DNA of 64,000 nucleotides, taken from the NCBI GenBank assembly GCA_963805715.1, contig CAWDVK010000013.1, positions 1-64,000 of the forward strand, in the 5' to 3' direction. The translations under genes and the position numbers were made by a program. How positions within the stretch are numbered: the first letter of the stretch is position 1; the number at the start of each line of letters is the position of its first letter. This DNA comes from CAWDVK01 sp963805715. Its GTDB lineage: Bacteria; Actinomycetota; Actinomycetes; Streptosporangiales; Streptosporangiaceae. A model generated the notes under the pieces. It did no database searches. It worked only from the letters and a program-made list of their open reading frames with translations, and was not told the origin of the DNA. This document shows positions 54,171-62,105 of the stretch, in pieces.

Positions 54171-55037
54171 ATGACCGAGATCCCGGTAACCAGCCTCAGC
54201 GACCCGGCGGTCCTGGCCGTCGACGGCGTCAGCGTCCGGCTGTCGGGCCGCCAGATCCTCCGGGACGTGAGCTTCGGGATCGGGCCCGGCGAGTTCGTCG
54301 GGCTGATCGGCTCCAACGGAGCCGGGAAGACGACGCTGCTGCGCGTCATTCTGGGCCTGCAGGCCCCGGCGGCCGGCCACGTCGCCGTCTGCGGCCAGCC
54401 GCGGGCCGAGGCGAGGCGGCTCGTTGGCTACGTGCCGCAGAAGATCCAGCTCGACCCGGATATGCCGGTCCGCGCCCGCGACCTGGTCGGGCTGGGGCTG
54501 GACGGCCACCGGCTCGGGATCGGCTGGCCATCGCGCGGCCGCCGCCAGGCGGTGGACGAGATGCTCCGCGCCGTTGACGCCGACCGGTTCGCCGACCAGC
54601 GGGTCGGCAACCTGTCCGGCGGCGAGCAGCAGCGCATCATGATCGCGCACGCGCTCATCAGCAGGCCGCGGCTGCTGCTGCTGGACGAGCCGCTCGCCAA
54701 CCTGGACATCCGCAGTGCGCGGGAGATCGTCGACCTGATCGCCCGGATCACCCGCCAGCAGCACGTTTCGGTACTCATCTCGGCGCATGAGATCAATCCG
54801 CTGCTGCCGGTGATGGACCGTGTCGTCTACCTGGCCGCCGGGCGGGCCGCTACCGGCAGCACCGACGAGGTGGTCACGACCGAGGTGCTCAGTGATCTCT
54901 ACGGCTATCACGTCGACGTGATCAACGTGCACGGGCGGATCCTGGTCGTGGCCGGGCATGGTGACGGGCTGGATGTCCCGGCTGACCATGCCGCCGGGGT
55001 GCAGATATCCGGCCAGCCGCACGCCATCGGCGAGTAA
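54171..55037 (+). CDS. znuC: Zinc ABC transporter ATPase
   Basis: 288 aa. Walker A GSNGAGKTT near residue 45, Q-loop VGYVPQKIQLD, signature LSGGEQQR and Walker B LLLLDEPLANLD with the switch His in SAHEINPLLPVM are complete. The C-terminal 60 residues carry several His and Asp residues (LYGYHVDVINVHGRILVVAG) as in other metal-importer ATPases. It would power both permeases that follow. Spacing to znuA and the first permease is three bases each. Confidence 0.92.
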   Translation: MTEIPVTSLSDPAVLAVDGVSVRLSGRQILRDVSFGIGPGEFVGLIGSNGAGKTTLLRVILGLQAPAAGHVAVCGQPRAEARRLVGYVPQKIQLDPDMPVRARDLVGLGLDGHRLGIGWPSRGRRQAVDEMLRAVDADRFADQRVGNLSGGEQQRIMIAHALISRPRLLLLDEPLANLDIRSAREIVDLIARITRQQHVSVLISAHEINPLLPVMDRVVYLAAGRAATGSTDEVVTTEVLSDLYGYHVDVINVHGRILVVAGHGDGLDVPADHAAGVQISGQPHAIGE

Positions 55038-55040
55038 CGC

Positions 55041-56007
55041 ATGCTCAGTTCCCTGTTCGCGCCAGGCTTCTTCGCCAGCCCCCCGGTCCACCTGGCGCTG
55101 CTCACCGGCGGCCTCGCGGCGCTGGTCTCGGGCATCGTCGGGACCTTCGCCGTGCAGCGCGGCCAGTCCTATGCCGGGCACGCGCTCGCCGACATCAGCG
55201 TCACCGGGGGCTCGGGCTCGTTCCTGATCGGGATCAGCCCGCTCTGGGGCTTCGCGGTCATCGGGGTGCTGGCGGCCGCGATCATGGACATGATCGGGGT
55301 CCGCCGCCCGCGCGGTCGTGACCTGGCCACCGGGATCGTGCGGGGCCGGCCTGGGCCTGGCCGCCCTGTTCCTGTACTGGGACGCCACGTCGACGAACGC
55401 GACCGGAGCCGCGATCACGATCCTGTTCGGCTCCATGTTCACGATCGATCCCGCCGTCGTCTCGCTGGTCATCGTCGTCGCGCTGGCGGCCCTGGCCATC
55501 ATCGGCATCCTCTACCGGCCGCTGCTGCTGAGCTCGGTCAGCGGCGACCTCGCTGCCGCCCGCGGCGTGCCCGTCCGGCTGGTCGGGCTGCTCGGCCTGA
55601 TCGCCATCGCGCTGGCCGTGTCGCTGGCCGCGGTGACCATCGGGACGATCCTGTCCACAGCGCTGCTCGTCGGGCCGGCGGCCACCGCACTGCGGCTGAC
55701 CAGCAGGCCCGGCCGGGCGACAGCCGGGGCGGCGCTCATCGGCGTCGCCGTGACCTGGCTGGGAATCGTGCTGGCCTACGACAGCTTCACCTGGCCGCCG
55801 CAGCACGACGGCTGGCCGGTCAGCTTCTTCGTGGTCGCGCTCATCTTCGCGGTCTACCTGCTGACCAGCGTGCCGTGGCGGACACTGCCGCGGCGGCCCT
55901 GGCCGGTCCGGGCGCCAGCGCGTGCGCACGCCCCGGCGCAACCGCCGGCGCACGAACCGGCGCAGGCCGTCCCGGTGCGGCTGGCCCATCGGCGGACGGA
56001 CCGGTAG
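55041..56007 (+). CDS. znuB: First zinc ABC permease, interrupted by a frameshift
   Basis: The first part (55041 to about 55350) encodes ALLTGGLAALVSGIVGTFAV and the GQSYAGHALADISVTGGSGS loop of ZnuB-type permeases. After GRDLATGIV the frame changes: the helices starting GAGLGLAALFLYWD continue one base further on and run to TAG at 56005. The span has one base too many (967 nt), most likely in the GGGG run at 55350-55353. The joined protein would have about 320 aa with the normal eight to nine helices and a His/Ala/Pro-rich tail. The second permease follows five bases later. Confidence 0.75.
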
Positions 56008-56012
56008 CTGCC

Positions 56013-56819
56013 ATGTTCGCGCCGTTCATGATGAACGCCTGGGCGGTCGCCACCATCGTCGCGGTGGTGGCCGGCGTCGTCGGGTTCTTCGTCGTGCTGC
56101 GCGGGGCGGCCTTCGTGGCCGACGCCGTGCCGCAGGGCGCGTTCGCCGGCGCGGCCCGCGCCAGCCTGATCGGCGTTAACACCCTGGTCGGCCTCGGGGT
56201 CTTCGCGCTGGCCGGAGCGCTCGGGATCAGCTGGCTGAGCCGGCGCAGCCGGTCCGATGTCGCGACCGCGCTGACGCTGGTGCTGCTGCTCGGCCTGGGC
56301 GCGCTGTTCCTCAGCTTCACCACGGAGTACTCCGCCGAGATCTTCTCGCTGCTCTTCGGCGAGGTGCTCGGCATCAGCCAGGGCGAGATCGCCCCGGTTG
56401 CCGTCCTCGGCCTGGTCTGCATAGCCGCGATCGCGGTGATCTACCGGCCGCTGCTGCTGTCATCGCTGGCGCCTGAGGTCAGTGCGGCCCGCGGCATCCG
56501 CGGCCGGCGGATGGAGCTGCTGTTCCTGGTGACGGTGGCGCTGGCGACGAGCATGACGCTGCCGGTCGTCGGCGCCTTGCTGATCTTCAGCCTGATGATC
56601 GGGCCGCCCGCTGCGGCGCGCTCACTGACCAGCAGCCCGCTGCTGGCCATCGCCCTGTCCGTCGTGATCGCCGTGATCACGGTGTGGATCGCGATCGCCG
56701 TGTCCTTCGAGACGAACTGGCCAGTCGGCTTCTTCGTCGGGGTGGGCGGAGCGATCTGCTACGCGGCCGGCCGCGGCTGGGCCATGCTGCGCGGATCCAG
56801 TCGCCGGCCCGCGCAGTAG
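56013..56819 (+). CDS. znuB: Second zinc ABC permease
   Basis: 268 aa from ATG 56013. Nine hydrophobic helices, with VLRGAAFVADAVPQGAFAGA as the loop that carries the conserved Asp/Pro-Gln of this family, and LPVVGALLIFSLMIGPPAAA near the C-terminus. It is a close relative of the preceding permease; actinobacterial zinc or manganese importers can use two different permease chains as a heterodimer. The last 198 bases are overlapped by the convergent rhomboid-like gene. Confidence 0.85.
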   Translation: MFAPFMMNAWAVATIVAVVAGVVGFFVVLRGAAFVADAVPQGAFAGAARASLIGVNTLVGLGVFALAGALGISWLSRRSRSDVATALTLVLLLGLGALFLSFTTEYSAEIFSLLFGEVLGISQGEIAPVAVLGLVCIAAIAVIYRPLLLSSLAPEVSAARGIRGRRMELLFLVTVALATSMTLPVVGALLIFSLMIGPPAAARSLTSSPLLAIALSVVIAVITVWIAIAVSFETNWPVGFFVGVGGAICYAAGRGWAMLRGSSRRPAQ

Positions 56820-57461
56820 CACTGCCCGGGCTGGCACCAGGCGGTCCAGCATCCCCGCGCTCTGCCAGGCCAGGAAGACGCTGAGCAGGGCAGCCACCAC
56901 CATGGCCGTGAGGTGCCCGACGGCAGCCACCCCCAGCCGGCTGAGGCCGGAGAATATATCGCCCGCGAACACCAGCAGCGCCAGATCGACTGCCGCGGCG
57001 ATGCGAGCCAGGCTGGTGCCGAACAGGATGGCCACCACGATGGCTGAGACCACGACGTAGGACGGGCCCACATCGATGATGAACCTGCTGGCCGGGGGCA
57101 GCAGGCCATGGGCCACCCGGTAGCCGACGATGCCCTCGCTGACGAGCGTGCCGATGACGTGCCCGGCGGCGCACACCAGCGCGGTGCGCCAGTTGCCCAG
57201 GGCCCGGTTCGCGCCGAACATCGCCAGCGCGATCAGGAACGGCCAGGCCGCGGCCGACCCGGTCGGGAAGAACGCGGAGGCGATCAGGCAGCCGACCGGG
57301 TCATGGCGCAGGTTGTGGACGTTCGTGCTGGCCCACCGCAGCACCGCGGCCTGGTCAGGGCCGGGCAGCAGCGCGTAGATCGTCTCGGCGATGATGACGC
57401 CGAGCAGGAAGATCCAGGCGGTCGCGTAACCGGTGACCAGGGTCAGCAGGCGGCGGCGCAT
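56622..57461 (-). CDS. Rhomboid-like membrane protein with abnormal C-terminus
   Basis: 279 aa from ATG 57461. Six to seven helices are visible: ATAWIFLLGVIIAETIYALL, FLIALAMFGANRALGNWRTA, CAAGHVIGTLVSEGIVGYRV, then SRFIIDVGPSYVVVSAIVVA, VDLALLVFAGDIFSGLSRLG and AMVVAALLSVFLAWQSAG. The pattern fits actinobacterial rhomboid-like proteins, but the Ser-His protease dyad is not certain, so activity is doubtful. The last 65 residues lie antisense to the second zinc permease and are His/Asp/Gly-rich only because of that; the original stop was probably lost. Confidence 0.65.
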   Translation of the reverse strand: MRRRLLTLVTGYATAWIFLLGVIIAETIYALLPGPDQAAVLRWASTNVHNLRHDPVGCLIASAFFPTGSAAAWPFLIALAMFGANRALGNWRTALVCAAGHVIGTLVSEGIVGYRVAHGLLPPASRFIIDVGPSYVVVSAIVVAILFGTSLARIAAAVDLALLVFAGDIFSGLSRLGVAAVGHLTAMVVAALLSVFLAWQSAGMLDRLVPARAVLLRGPATGSAQHGPAAAGRVADRSAHPDEEADWPVRLEGHGDRDPHRDHGDHDGQGDGQQRAAGQ

Positions 57462-57590
57462 GGAGCACACCTTAGGTGTCCCGCGGTCACCGGCCGTCTG
57501 CGGCCGGCCAGCCGGGTGACATTCGTCGGGGATTGTGCCAGTGGCGGGCGCCCGGGCTGAGGAGATCGGAGCGAGGTCAGGAACGCCCGC

Positions 57591-57619
57591 TTGACCGGAT
57601 CGAAAATATGTTCGATAGT
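57591..57619 (+). promoter_or_regulatory. imuA' promoter with LexA (SOS) box
   Basis: TTGACC (57591-57596), 17 bases and GATAGT (57614-57619) form the promoter. TCGAAAATATGTTCGA at 57600-57615 has TCGAA and TTCGA arms and fits the actinobacterial SOS box TCGAAC-N4-GTTCGA with one change. It fills the spacer. The start site would be at about 57626, exactly the ATG, so the mRNA is leaderless. Confidence 0.85.
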
Positions 57620-57625
57620 AGGCTC

Positions 57626-58366
57626 ATGGGAGCGGACACCGCCCGGCTCGCGGCGCTGCCTGGCGCATCGCTGGCACCGTGGCGCTACGACGATGCCGTT
57701 CTTCCTGGTGACGGCATGCTGCCGGTCCTCCCGGCGCTGCGAGGGCTGCTGCCCGGCGGCGGCCTGCGACGGGGCTCGGTGGTGGCGACCGGTCACTGGA
57801 GCCTGCTCTGCCTGGCGCTGGCGGCGGGCCCGTCGGCGGCCGGCGCGTGGTGCGCGGCGGCCGGGCTGCCCCAGCTGGGCGTGCGGGCAGCCGCCGAGGC
57901 CGGCCTGGATCCCGGCCGGCTGCTGCTGATCGCTGACCCGGGCCCGGGCTGGCCGCAGGTGGTGGCAGCACTGCTGGATGGCTGCGGCATCGTGCTGCTC
58001 CGCCCGCCGGACCGGCCATCCGCCCAGCTCCGGCGCAAGCTCGAGGCCGCTGCCCGTCGGCACGGCAGCGTGCTGCTGGTGGCCGGGGAATGGGAGGGCG
58101 CGCAGGCGCGGCTGCTGGTCACCCGGCAGGAATGGGACGGGATCGGAGCCGGGCACGGGCGGCTGCGCGCACGCAAGGTGCAGGTGGTAGCCGATGGCCG
58201 CGGGGCCGCGGGCCGGCCGCGGGAGCAGTGGCTGTGGCTGCCGGGCCCCGATGGCGCGGTGACCGCCGTCGCGCAGGACATCGCGGAACAGGACGATATG
58301 GCTCGCTGGGGCAGGGGCAGCTCAGGCCCGGCGGGGACCGGCATCAGCCGGGTCAGTACCGGATGA
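57626..58366 (+). CDS. imuA': ImuA', SOS mutasome accessory protein
   Basis: 246 aa from ATG 57626; an earlier ATG (57608) lies inside the LexA box and is rejected. ImuA' is a RecA-like accessory factor that works with ImuB and DnaE2 in damage-induced mutagenesis. Visible features are LRGLLPGGGLRRGSVVATGH (degenerate P-loop region), CLALAAGPSAAGAWCAAAGL and VVAALLDGCGIVLLRPPDRP, in the order seen in mycobacterial ImuA'. The nucleotide site looks degenerate, as in the family. The stop overlaps the imuB start. dnaE2 is not in the window. Confidence 0.8.
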   Translation: MGADTARLAALPGASLAPWRYDDAVLPGDGMLPVLPALRGLLPGGGLRRGSVVATGHWSLLCLALAAGPSAAGAWCAAAGLPQLGVRAAAEAGLDPGRLLLIADPGPGWPQVVAALLDGCGIVLLRPPDRPSAQLRRKLEAAARRHGSVLLVAGEWEGAQARLLVTRQEWDGIGAGHGRLRARKVQVVADGRGAAGRPREQWLWLPGPDGAVTAVAQDIAEQDDMARWGRGSSGPAGTGISRVSTG

Positions 58367-59892
58367 CGCCGCCCCGTTCGCCGCGCCGGGTCCTGGTGGT
58401 GCGCTGCCCGGGCTGGCCGGGAGCCGCGGGCTGGCCGGGGATCGCGGGCTGGCCGGGGATCGCGGGCTGGCCGGGAGCCAGGGACCAGGAATCAGCATCG
58501 GGCGCACGGGCCTTCGAGCAGGTGGTGCACGCCGTTGAGGCGTTCTGCCCGCAGGTGGAGGTCCTGCGGCCAGGAGCCTGCGCGATCGGCGTCCGCGGCC
58601 CGGCGCGGTATTTCGGCGGGGAGGACGAGCTGGCCAGGAAGATCGCGGAGGCCGTGCGCCCGTGCGGTTTCGGCTGCCAGGTCGGCGTCGCCGATGGCCT
58701 GTTCGCCGCGGAGCTAGCCGCCCTGGCCGGGCCGGCTGGCCGGATAGTCGCGCCAGGCGAAACGCCTTCCTTCCTGGCCGGACATCCGGTCGCCGTGCTG
58801 GGGATTACTGACCTTGCCGATCTGCTGCCGCTGCTGGGCATCAGGACGCTGGGCGATTTCGCCGCGCTGCCTGCGGCCGAGGCGGTCAGCAGGTTCGGGA
58901 CCCGCGGAGAGCTCGCGCACCGGCTGGCCCGCGGACTCGATCCCCGCCCGCTGGTCCCGCGGCCGCCGGCCGCCGACCTGTCCGTGCGGCAGGAGTTCGA
59001 CCCGCCGGCCGGCCAGGCCGAGCCCGTCGTGTTCGCGGCCAAGGCGCTCGCTGACCAGATGCATGACCGCCTCGCCGCCAGCGGGCTGGCCTGCGTCCGG
59101 CTGAAGGTGCAGGTGACGTGCGAGGACGGCCGGCAGATCAGCCGGTTGTGGCGGCACGACGGGCTGCTCTCCGGGCTCGCGGTCGCTGAGCGGGTGCGCT
59201 GGCAGCTGGACGGGTGGCGCACCGCGCCGGGCGGCCATGGCGGTCCCGGCCCGGCTGGTCCGGGGAACGGCCGGCCCGGCCGTCCGGACGGCCGCGACGC
59301 GGATCCTGGCGACGGCGTGCAGCCGGGCGGGATCACGTGGCTGCAGCTGATCCCGGACCAGCTCGTGCGCGCCGGGGGGCGCCAGCTCGGGCTCTGGGGC
59401 GATGCCGTGGTCAGCGATCGGGTAGCGCGTGCTGCCCTCCGCGTCCAGGCCATGCTCGGGCACCCAGCGGTGACGCGCCCGGTGCCGGCCGGCGGACGCA
59501 GTCCGGCCGAGCAGGTGCTGCTTGTCCCCTTCGGCGACCATGACGTGCCCCGGCTTCCGCCGGACCGCCCGTGGCCGGGGCAGATCCCCGGGCCGGCTCC
59601 GGCAACCGTCTTCCCGGTCCCGCTCGCGGCCACCGTCACCGACCGCTCCGGCCAGGCAGTGACCGTGACCGGCCGCGCGCAGGAGTCAGCCCCGCCTGCC
59701 CGGCTGTCGGCGGACGGCCAGCCGGCCATGGCCATCCTGTCCTGGGCCGGCCCCTGGCCGGTCACTGAGCGCTGGTGGGATCCGGCCCGGGCTCGCCGGA
59801 AGGCCAGGTTCCAGCTCGTGACCGAGGACGGGCGGGCCTGGCTAGCCGTGCTGCAGGACGGCCGGTGGCTAGCCGAGGCGAGCTACGACTGA
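58363..59892 (+). CDS. imuB: ImuB, catalytically inactive Y-family polymerase homologue
   Basis: 509 aa, ATGA overlap with imuA'. The Y-family fold starts RVLVVRCPGWPG in place of an active-site acidic motif, so it is non-catalytic like other ImuB proteins, which act as the hub binding the beta clamp, ImuA' and DnaE2. Palm and finger segments (FEQVVHAVEAFCPQVEVLRP, LARKIAEAVRPCGFGCQVGV) and the helix-hairpin-helix LLGIRTLGDFAALPAAEAVS are clear. A family C-terminal motif WWDPARARRKARFQLVTEDG is kept. Four GWPGIA units from an 18-bp repeat expand the N-terminal loop. Confidence 0.85.
   Translation: MTPPRSPRRVLVVRCPGWPGAAGWPGIAGWPGIAGWPGARDQESASGARAFEQVVHAVEAFCPQVEVLRPGACAIGVRGPARYFGGEDELARKIAEAVRPCGFGCQVGVADGLFAAELAALAGPAGRIVAPGETPSFLAGHPVAVLGITDLADLLPLLGIRTLGDFAALPAAEAVSRFGTRGELAHRLARGLDPRPLVPRPPAADLSVRQEFDPPAGQAEPVVFAAKALADQMHDRLAASGLACVRLKVQVTCEDGRQISRLWRHDGLLSGLAVAERVRWQLDGWRTAPGGHGGPGPAGPGNGRPGRPDGRDADPGDGVQPGGITWLQLIPDQLVRAGGRQLGLWGDAVVSDRVARAALRVQAMLGHPAVTRPVPAGGRSPAEQVLLVPFGDHDVPRLPPDRPWPGQIPGPAPATVFPVPLAATVTDRSGQAVTVTGRAQESAPPARLSADGQPAMAILSWAGPWPVTERWWDPARARRKARFQLVTEDGRAWLAVLQDGRWLAEASYD
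58411..58482. repeat. Four 18-bp tandem repeats near the start of imuB
   Basis: Units begin at 58411, 58429, 58447 and 58465, pattern GGCTGGCCGGGGATCGCG with small changes in the outer ones. They add GWPGIA hexapeptides directly after the conserved CPGWP start of ImuB, in the position where the family normally has a short WPVVAA-like sequence. Confidence 0.9.
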
Positions 59893-59995
59893 TCCGCCCG
59901 GCCGGAGAGCGGGCCGGCTTCCCGGGCAGGACCAGGGGCGCCCGGCCCGGCGAAAACGGCATGCACCCGGCTGGCTTTTCTCCTACCGTGGCGCA

Positions 59996-60388
59996 ATGAT
60001 CACTTACGAGTGGCGCGGCACCTTCAGCAACGCTGAGCTCAACGCGCTGCACGCCGAGGGCTTCGGGCACCGGCTGCTCGCCGACGACTGGCAGGCTCAG
60101 CTCAGCCGGCACAGCCTTGGCTGGGTGTGCGCCAGGGACAGCGAGGATCTGGTCGGCTTTGTCAACGTGGCCTGGGATGGCGGCGTGCACGCGTTCATCC
60201 TCGACACGCTGGTGCGCGCGAGCGCGCAGCGCCGCGGCGTCGGCACGCAGCTCGTGCTCCTCGCTGCCCAGTGCGCCAGGGCGGCCGGATGCGAATGGCT
60301 CCATGTCGACTTTGAGGACCACCTGCGCCCGTTCTACTTCGAGAGCTGCGGCTTCACGCCTGCCAATGCCGGCCTCATCGCGCTGTAG
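59996..60388 (+). CDS. GNAT-family N-acetyltransferase
   Basis: 130 aa from ATG 59996. The GNAT core is complete: DLVGFVNVAWDGGVHAFILD for strands 2-4, VRASAQRRGVGTQLVLLAAQ as the acetyl-CoA pyrophosphate-binding motif A (R/Q-x-x-G-x-G/A), and FYFESCGFTP near the end. Substrate unknown. A TACCGT hexamer lies six bases before the ATG, so the message may be leaderless. It stands alone between imuB and the convergent kinase gene. Confidence 0.85.
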   Translation: MITYEWRGTFSNAELNALHAEGFGHRLLADDWQAQLSRHSLGWVCARDSEDLVGFVNVAWDGGVHAFILDTLVRASAQRRGVGTQLVLLAAQCARAAGCEWLHVDFEDHLRPFYFESCGFTPANAGLIAL

Positions 60389-60423
60389 CGAGACAGGGCG
60401 AGACGCCCGGGCACGCGGCCCGG

Positions 60424-61389
60424 TCAGCTGCCGCGGTGTCGGCACCGTGCCGCAGCGGCCCGGGCTCCCGGCTCAGCATCCAGGTCGTCACCCTCGCGCC
60501 CCTCCATCCACGTCCGGGTTCCGAAGGACTGGCAGGAACGGGCGGCGACCTCCGTGCCGGCCCGGAGGGCAGAGACGAAGGATGCCTGGTCGACCTGGCC
60601 CGCCCCGCAGATCGCGTACGCGAACGCGCCGTGCAGGATGTCGCCGGCGCCGAGCGTGTCCACGGCCGTGACGGCCGGCACCGGCAGCTGCGACCGGATG
60701 CCCGGCCCGGCCCAGGCGATAGGCGCGGAGCCGCTGGTGACGGCAGCCCAGCCGACCCCGTGAGCGAGCAGGTAATCCAGCGTCTCGCTACTGCCCGTCG
60801 TACCCGGCGGGTGAAAGTCAGCTGAGCAGATCGCCACGTCCAGGTACGGAAGAAGCGGCTGCGTCGCGTCCTTCCAGCTCCCCCCGTCCAGGATGCAGAG
60901 CCGTCCGCGGGCCCGCGCCGCGCGGGCCGCGGCGAGCGCCAGGTCACCATGATGCGCGTCAACCAGCACGGCCCCAGCCCTGTCCGCCAGGGCATCCAGC
61001 CGGGCGGGCGCCCTCAGCGCCCGCCCGGCCGCATTCAGTGACACCACCGAGCGGTCCCCGGATCCGGTGCTGACCAGGATGGCGGAGACAGGCGGCGGCC
61101 CGGTGTTCGCGGCCCCCATGTCGATCAGCTCGACGCCGGCCAGCCGCAGATCTGCCCGTATGCCCGCGGCCAGCGGGTGAACGCCGATGCCGGTGATCAG
61201 GGTTGCCTGACCGCCGAGATAGGCGAAGGTGACGGCGGCATTGGTGGCCGGCCCGCCTGCGGCGACGGTCTGGCGCAGCGCGGTCACCTTCTCGTTCGCC
61301 GCAGGCAGGTGCGTCACCGACTGGATGATGTCCAGCGTGCACAGGCCGGCGAACAGGGCGCGAGGCCTCGGCCCCGCAGGCGAGGTCAT
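60424..61389 (-). CDS. PfkB-family carbohydrate kinase
   Basis: 321 aa from ATG 61389. The PfkB/ribokinase fold shows GLCTLDIIQSVTHLPAANEK at the start, AAGGPATNAAVTFAYLGGQA (glycine-rich sugar-binding region) and VTAVDTLGAGDILHGAFAYA, the signature with the anion hole GAGD and catalytic Asp. The substrate may be a sugar such as ribose, fructose or tagatose phosphate, or a nucleoside; it cannot be told. The last 20 residues are Arg/Ala-rich. It follows the small membrane protein gene by 22 bases on the same strand. Confidence 0.88.
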   Translation of the reverse strand: MTSPAGPRPRALFAGLCTLDIIQSVTHLPAANEKVTALRQTVAAGGPATNAAVTFAYLGGQATLITGIGVHPLAAGIRADLRLAGVELIDMGAANTGPPPVSAILVSTGSGDRSVVSLNAAGRALRAPARLDALADRAGAVLVDAHHGDLALAAARAARARGRLCILDGGSWKDATQPLLPYLDVAICSADFHPPGTTGSSETLDYLLAHGVGWAAVTSGSAPIAWAGPGIRSQLPVPAVTAVDTLGAGDILHGAFAYAICGAGQVDQASFVSALRAGTEVAARSCQSFGTRTWMEGREGDDLDAEPGARAAAARCRHRGS

Positions 61390-61411
61390 CGGCCAGGCGA
61401 CGCCGCCGTCG

Positions 61412-61690
61412 TCACGACCTGCTGGACTGACTGGCCTGCGGCCCGTTCTGCCAGGCATTCGCGCCGGCCAGGGCAGCGGCCTGAGCCTTCGCCCACTTCT
61501 GCCGGGCCAGCTCGCTCGGCGGCACCTCCATTTCCCTGACCCACTGCCGGATGGCCACGATCAGGTGCGAGCCGCCGACGGCCAGGCCCGCGAGGACCAG
61601 CAGGCTGCCCGCTCCGATGAGCGCCGCTCCGGTAATCAGCGGGCCGGACCTGAGCTGCGGCCTGCTCGCGCTGTTCCCGCTGTCGGTCAT
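61412..61690 (-). CDS. Small conserved membrane protein
   Basis: 92 aa, ATG 61690 after GGGAGG. A hydrophobic stretch of two close helices (GPLITGAALIGAGSLLVLAG and LAVGGSHLIVAIRQWVREME) is followed by a conserved helical segment PPSELARQKWAKAQAAALAG and a short polar tail. Such proteins are widespread in actinomycetes next to varied genes; no function is established. It is first in a two-gene unit with the PfkB kinase. Confidence 0.7.
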   Translation of the reverse strand: MTDSGNSASRPQLRSGPLITGAALIGAGSLLVLAGLAVGGSHLIVAIRQWVREMEVPPSELARQKWAKAQAAALAGANAWQNGPQASQSSRS

Positions 61691-62105
61691 GATGCCTCCC
61701 CGGTGTTGGCGAGTGATCGTTCTATCATGACGCGAAAGCCGCTATAGGTCGAAGAGCCCCGAGTGTCTTCGGCGCCAGGTGCTCCTCGCGCGCCTGCTCG
61801 AAGACCGGCACATCCGGGACCGAAGGCCTGCCGCCCCTGGCGGCGGTGCGAGCCAGGGCTGGCGCGGCACGTGGCATATCGTTGACGTGACACAGCTAGC
61901 CGCCGAGGCAGGGAGTTCCCTGGCCCGCGGCTCGCCGCGGGTATCGCGACGTGCAGCTGGTGGGGCCCGGCAGCCGAGCTGACGGCTCCGCACCACCGGC
62001 CTGCGGCTACCATTCAGTCACAGCGCGTCACTATTCGCTGAGCCCCGGGCACGGGCATCGAGCGCCTGACCTGACGAACGGCGCCATCACGCGGAAAGGC
62101 CGGGA
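61691..62105. other. Intergenic region upstream of the GH3 gene, no gene seen
   Basis: About 415 bases between divergent genes. No reading frame with family features and no clear operator or promoter pair was found, although both flanking units should start from here. Confidence 0.4.

Noticed and set aside
52995..55508. 837-codon minus-strand frame opposite the zinc operon
   Set aside because: Composition is that of an antisense shadow, while the plus strand encodes ZnuA and ZnuC with all motifs.
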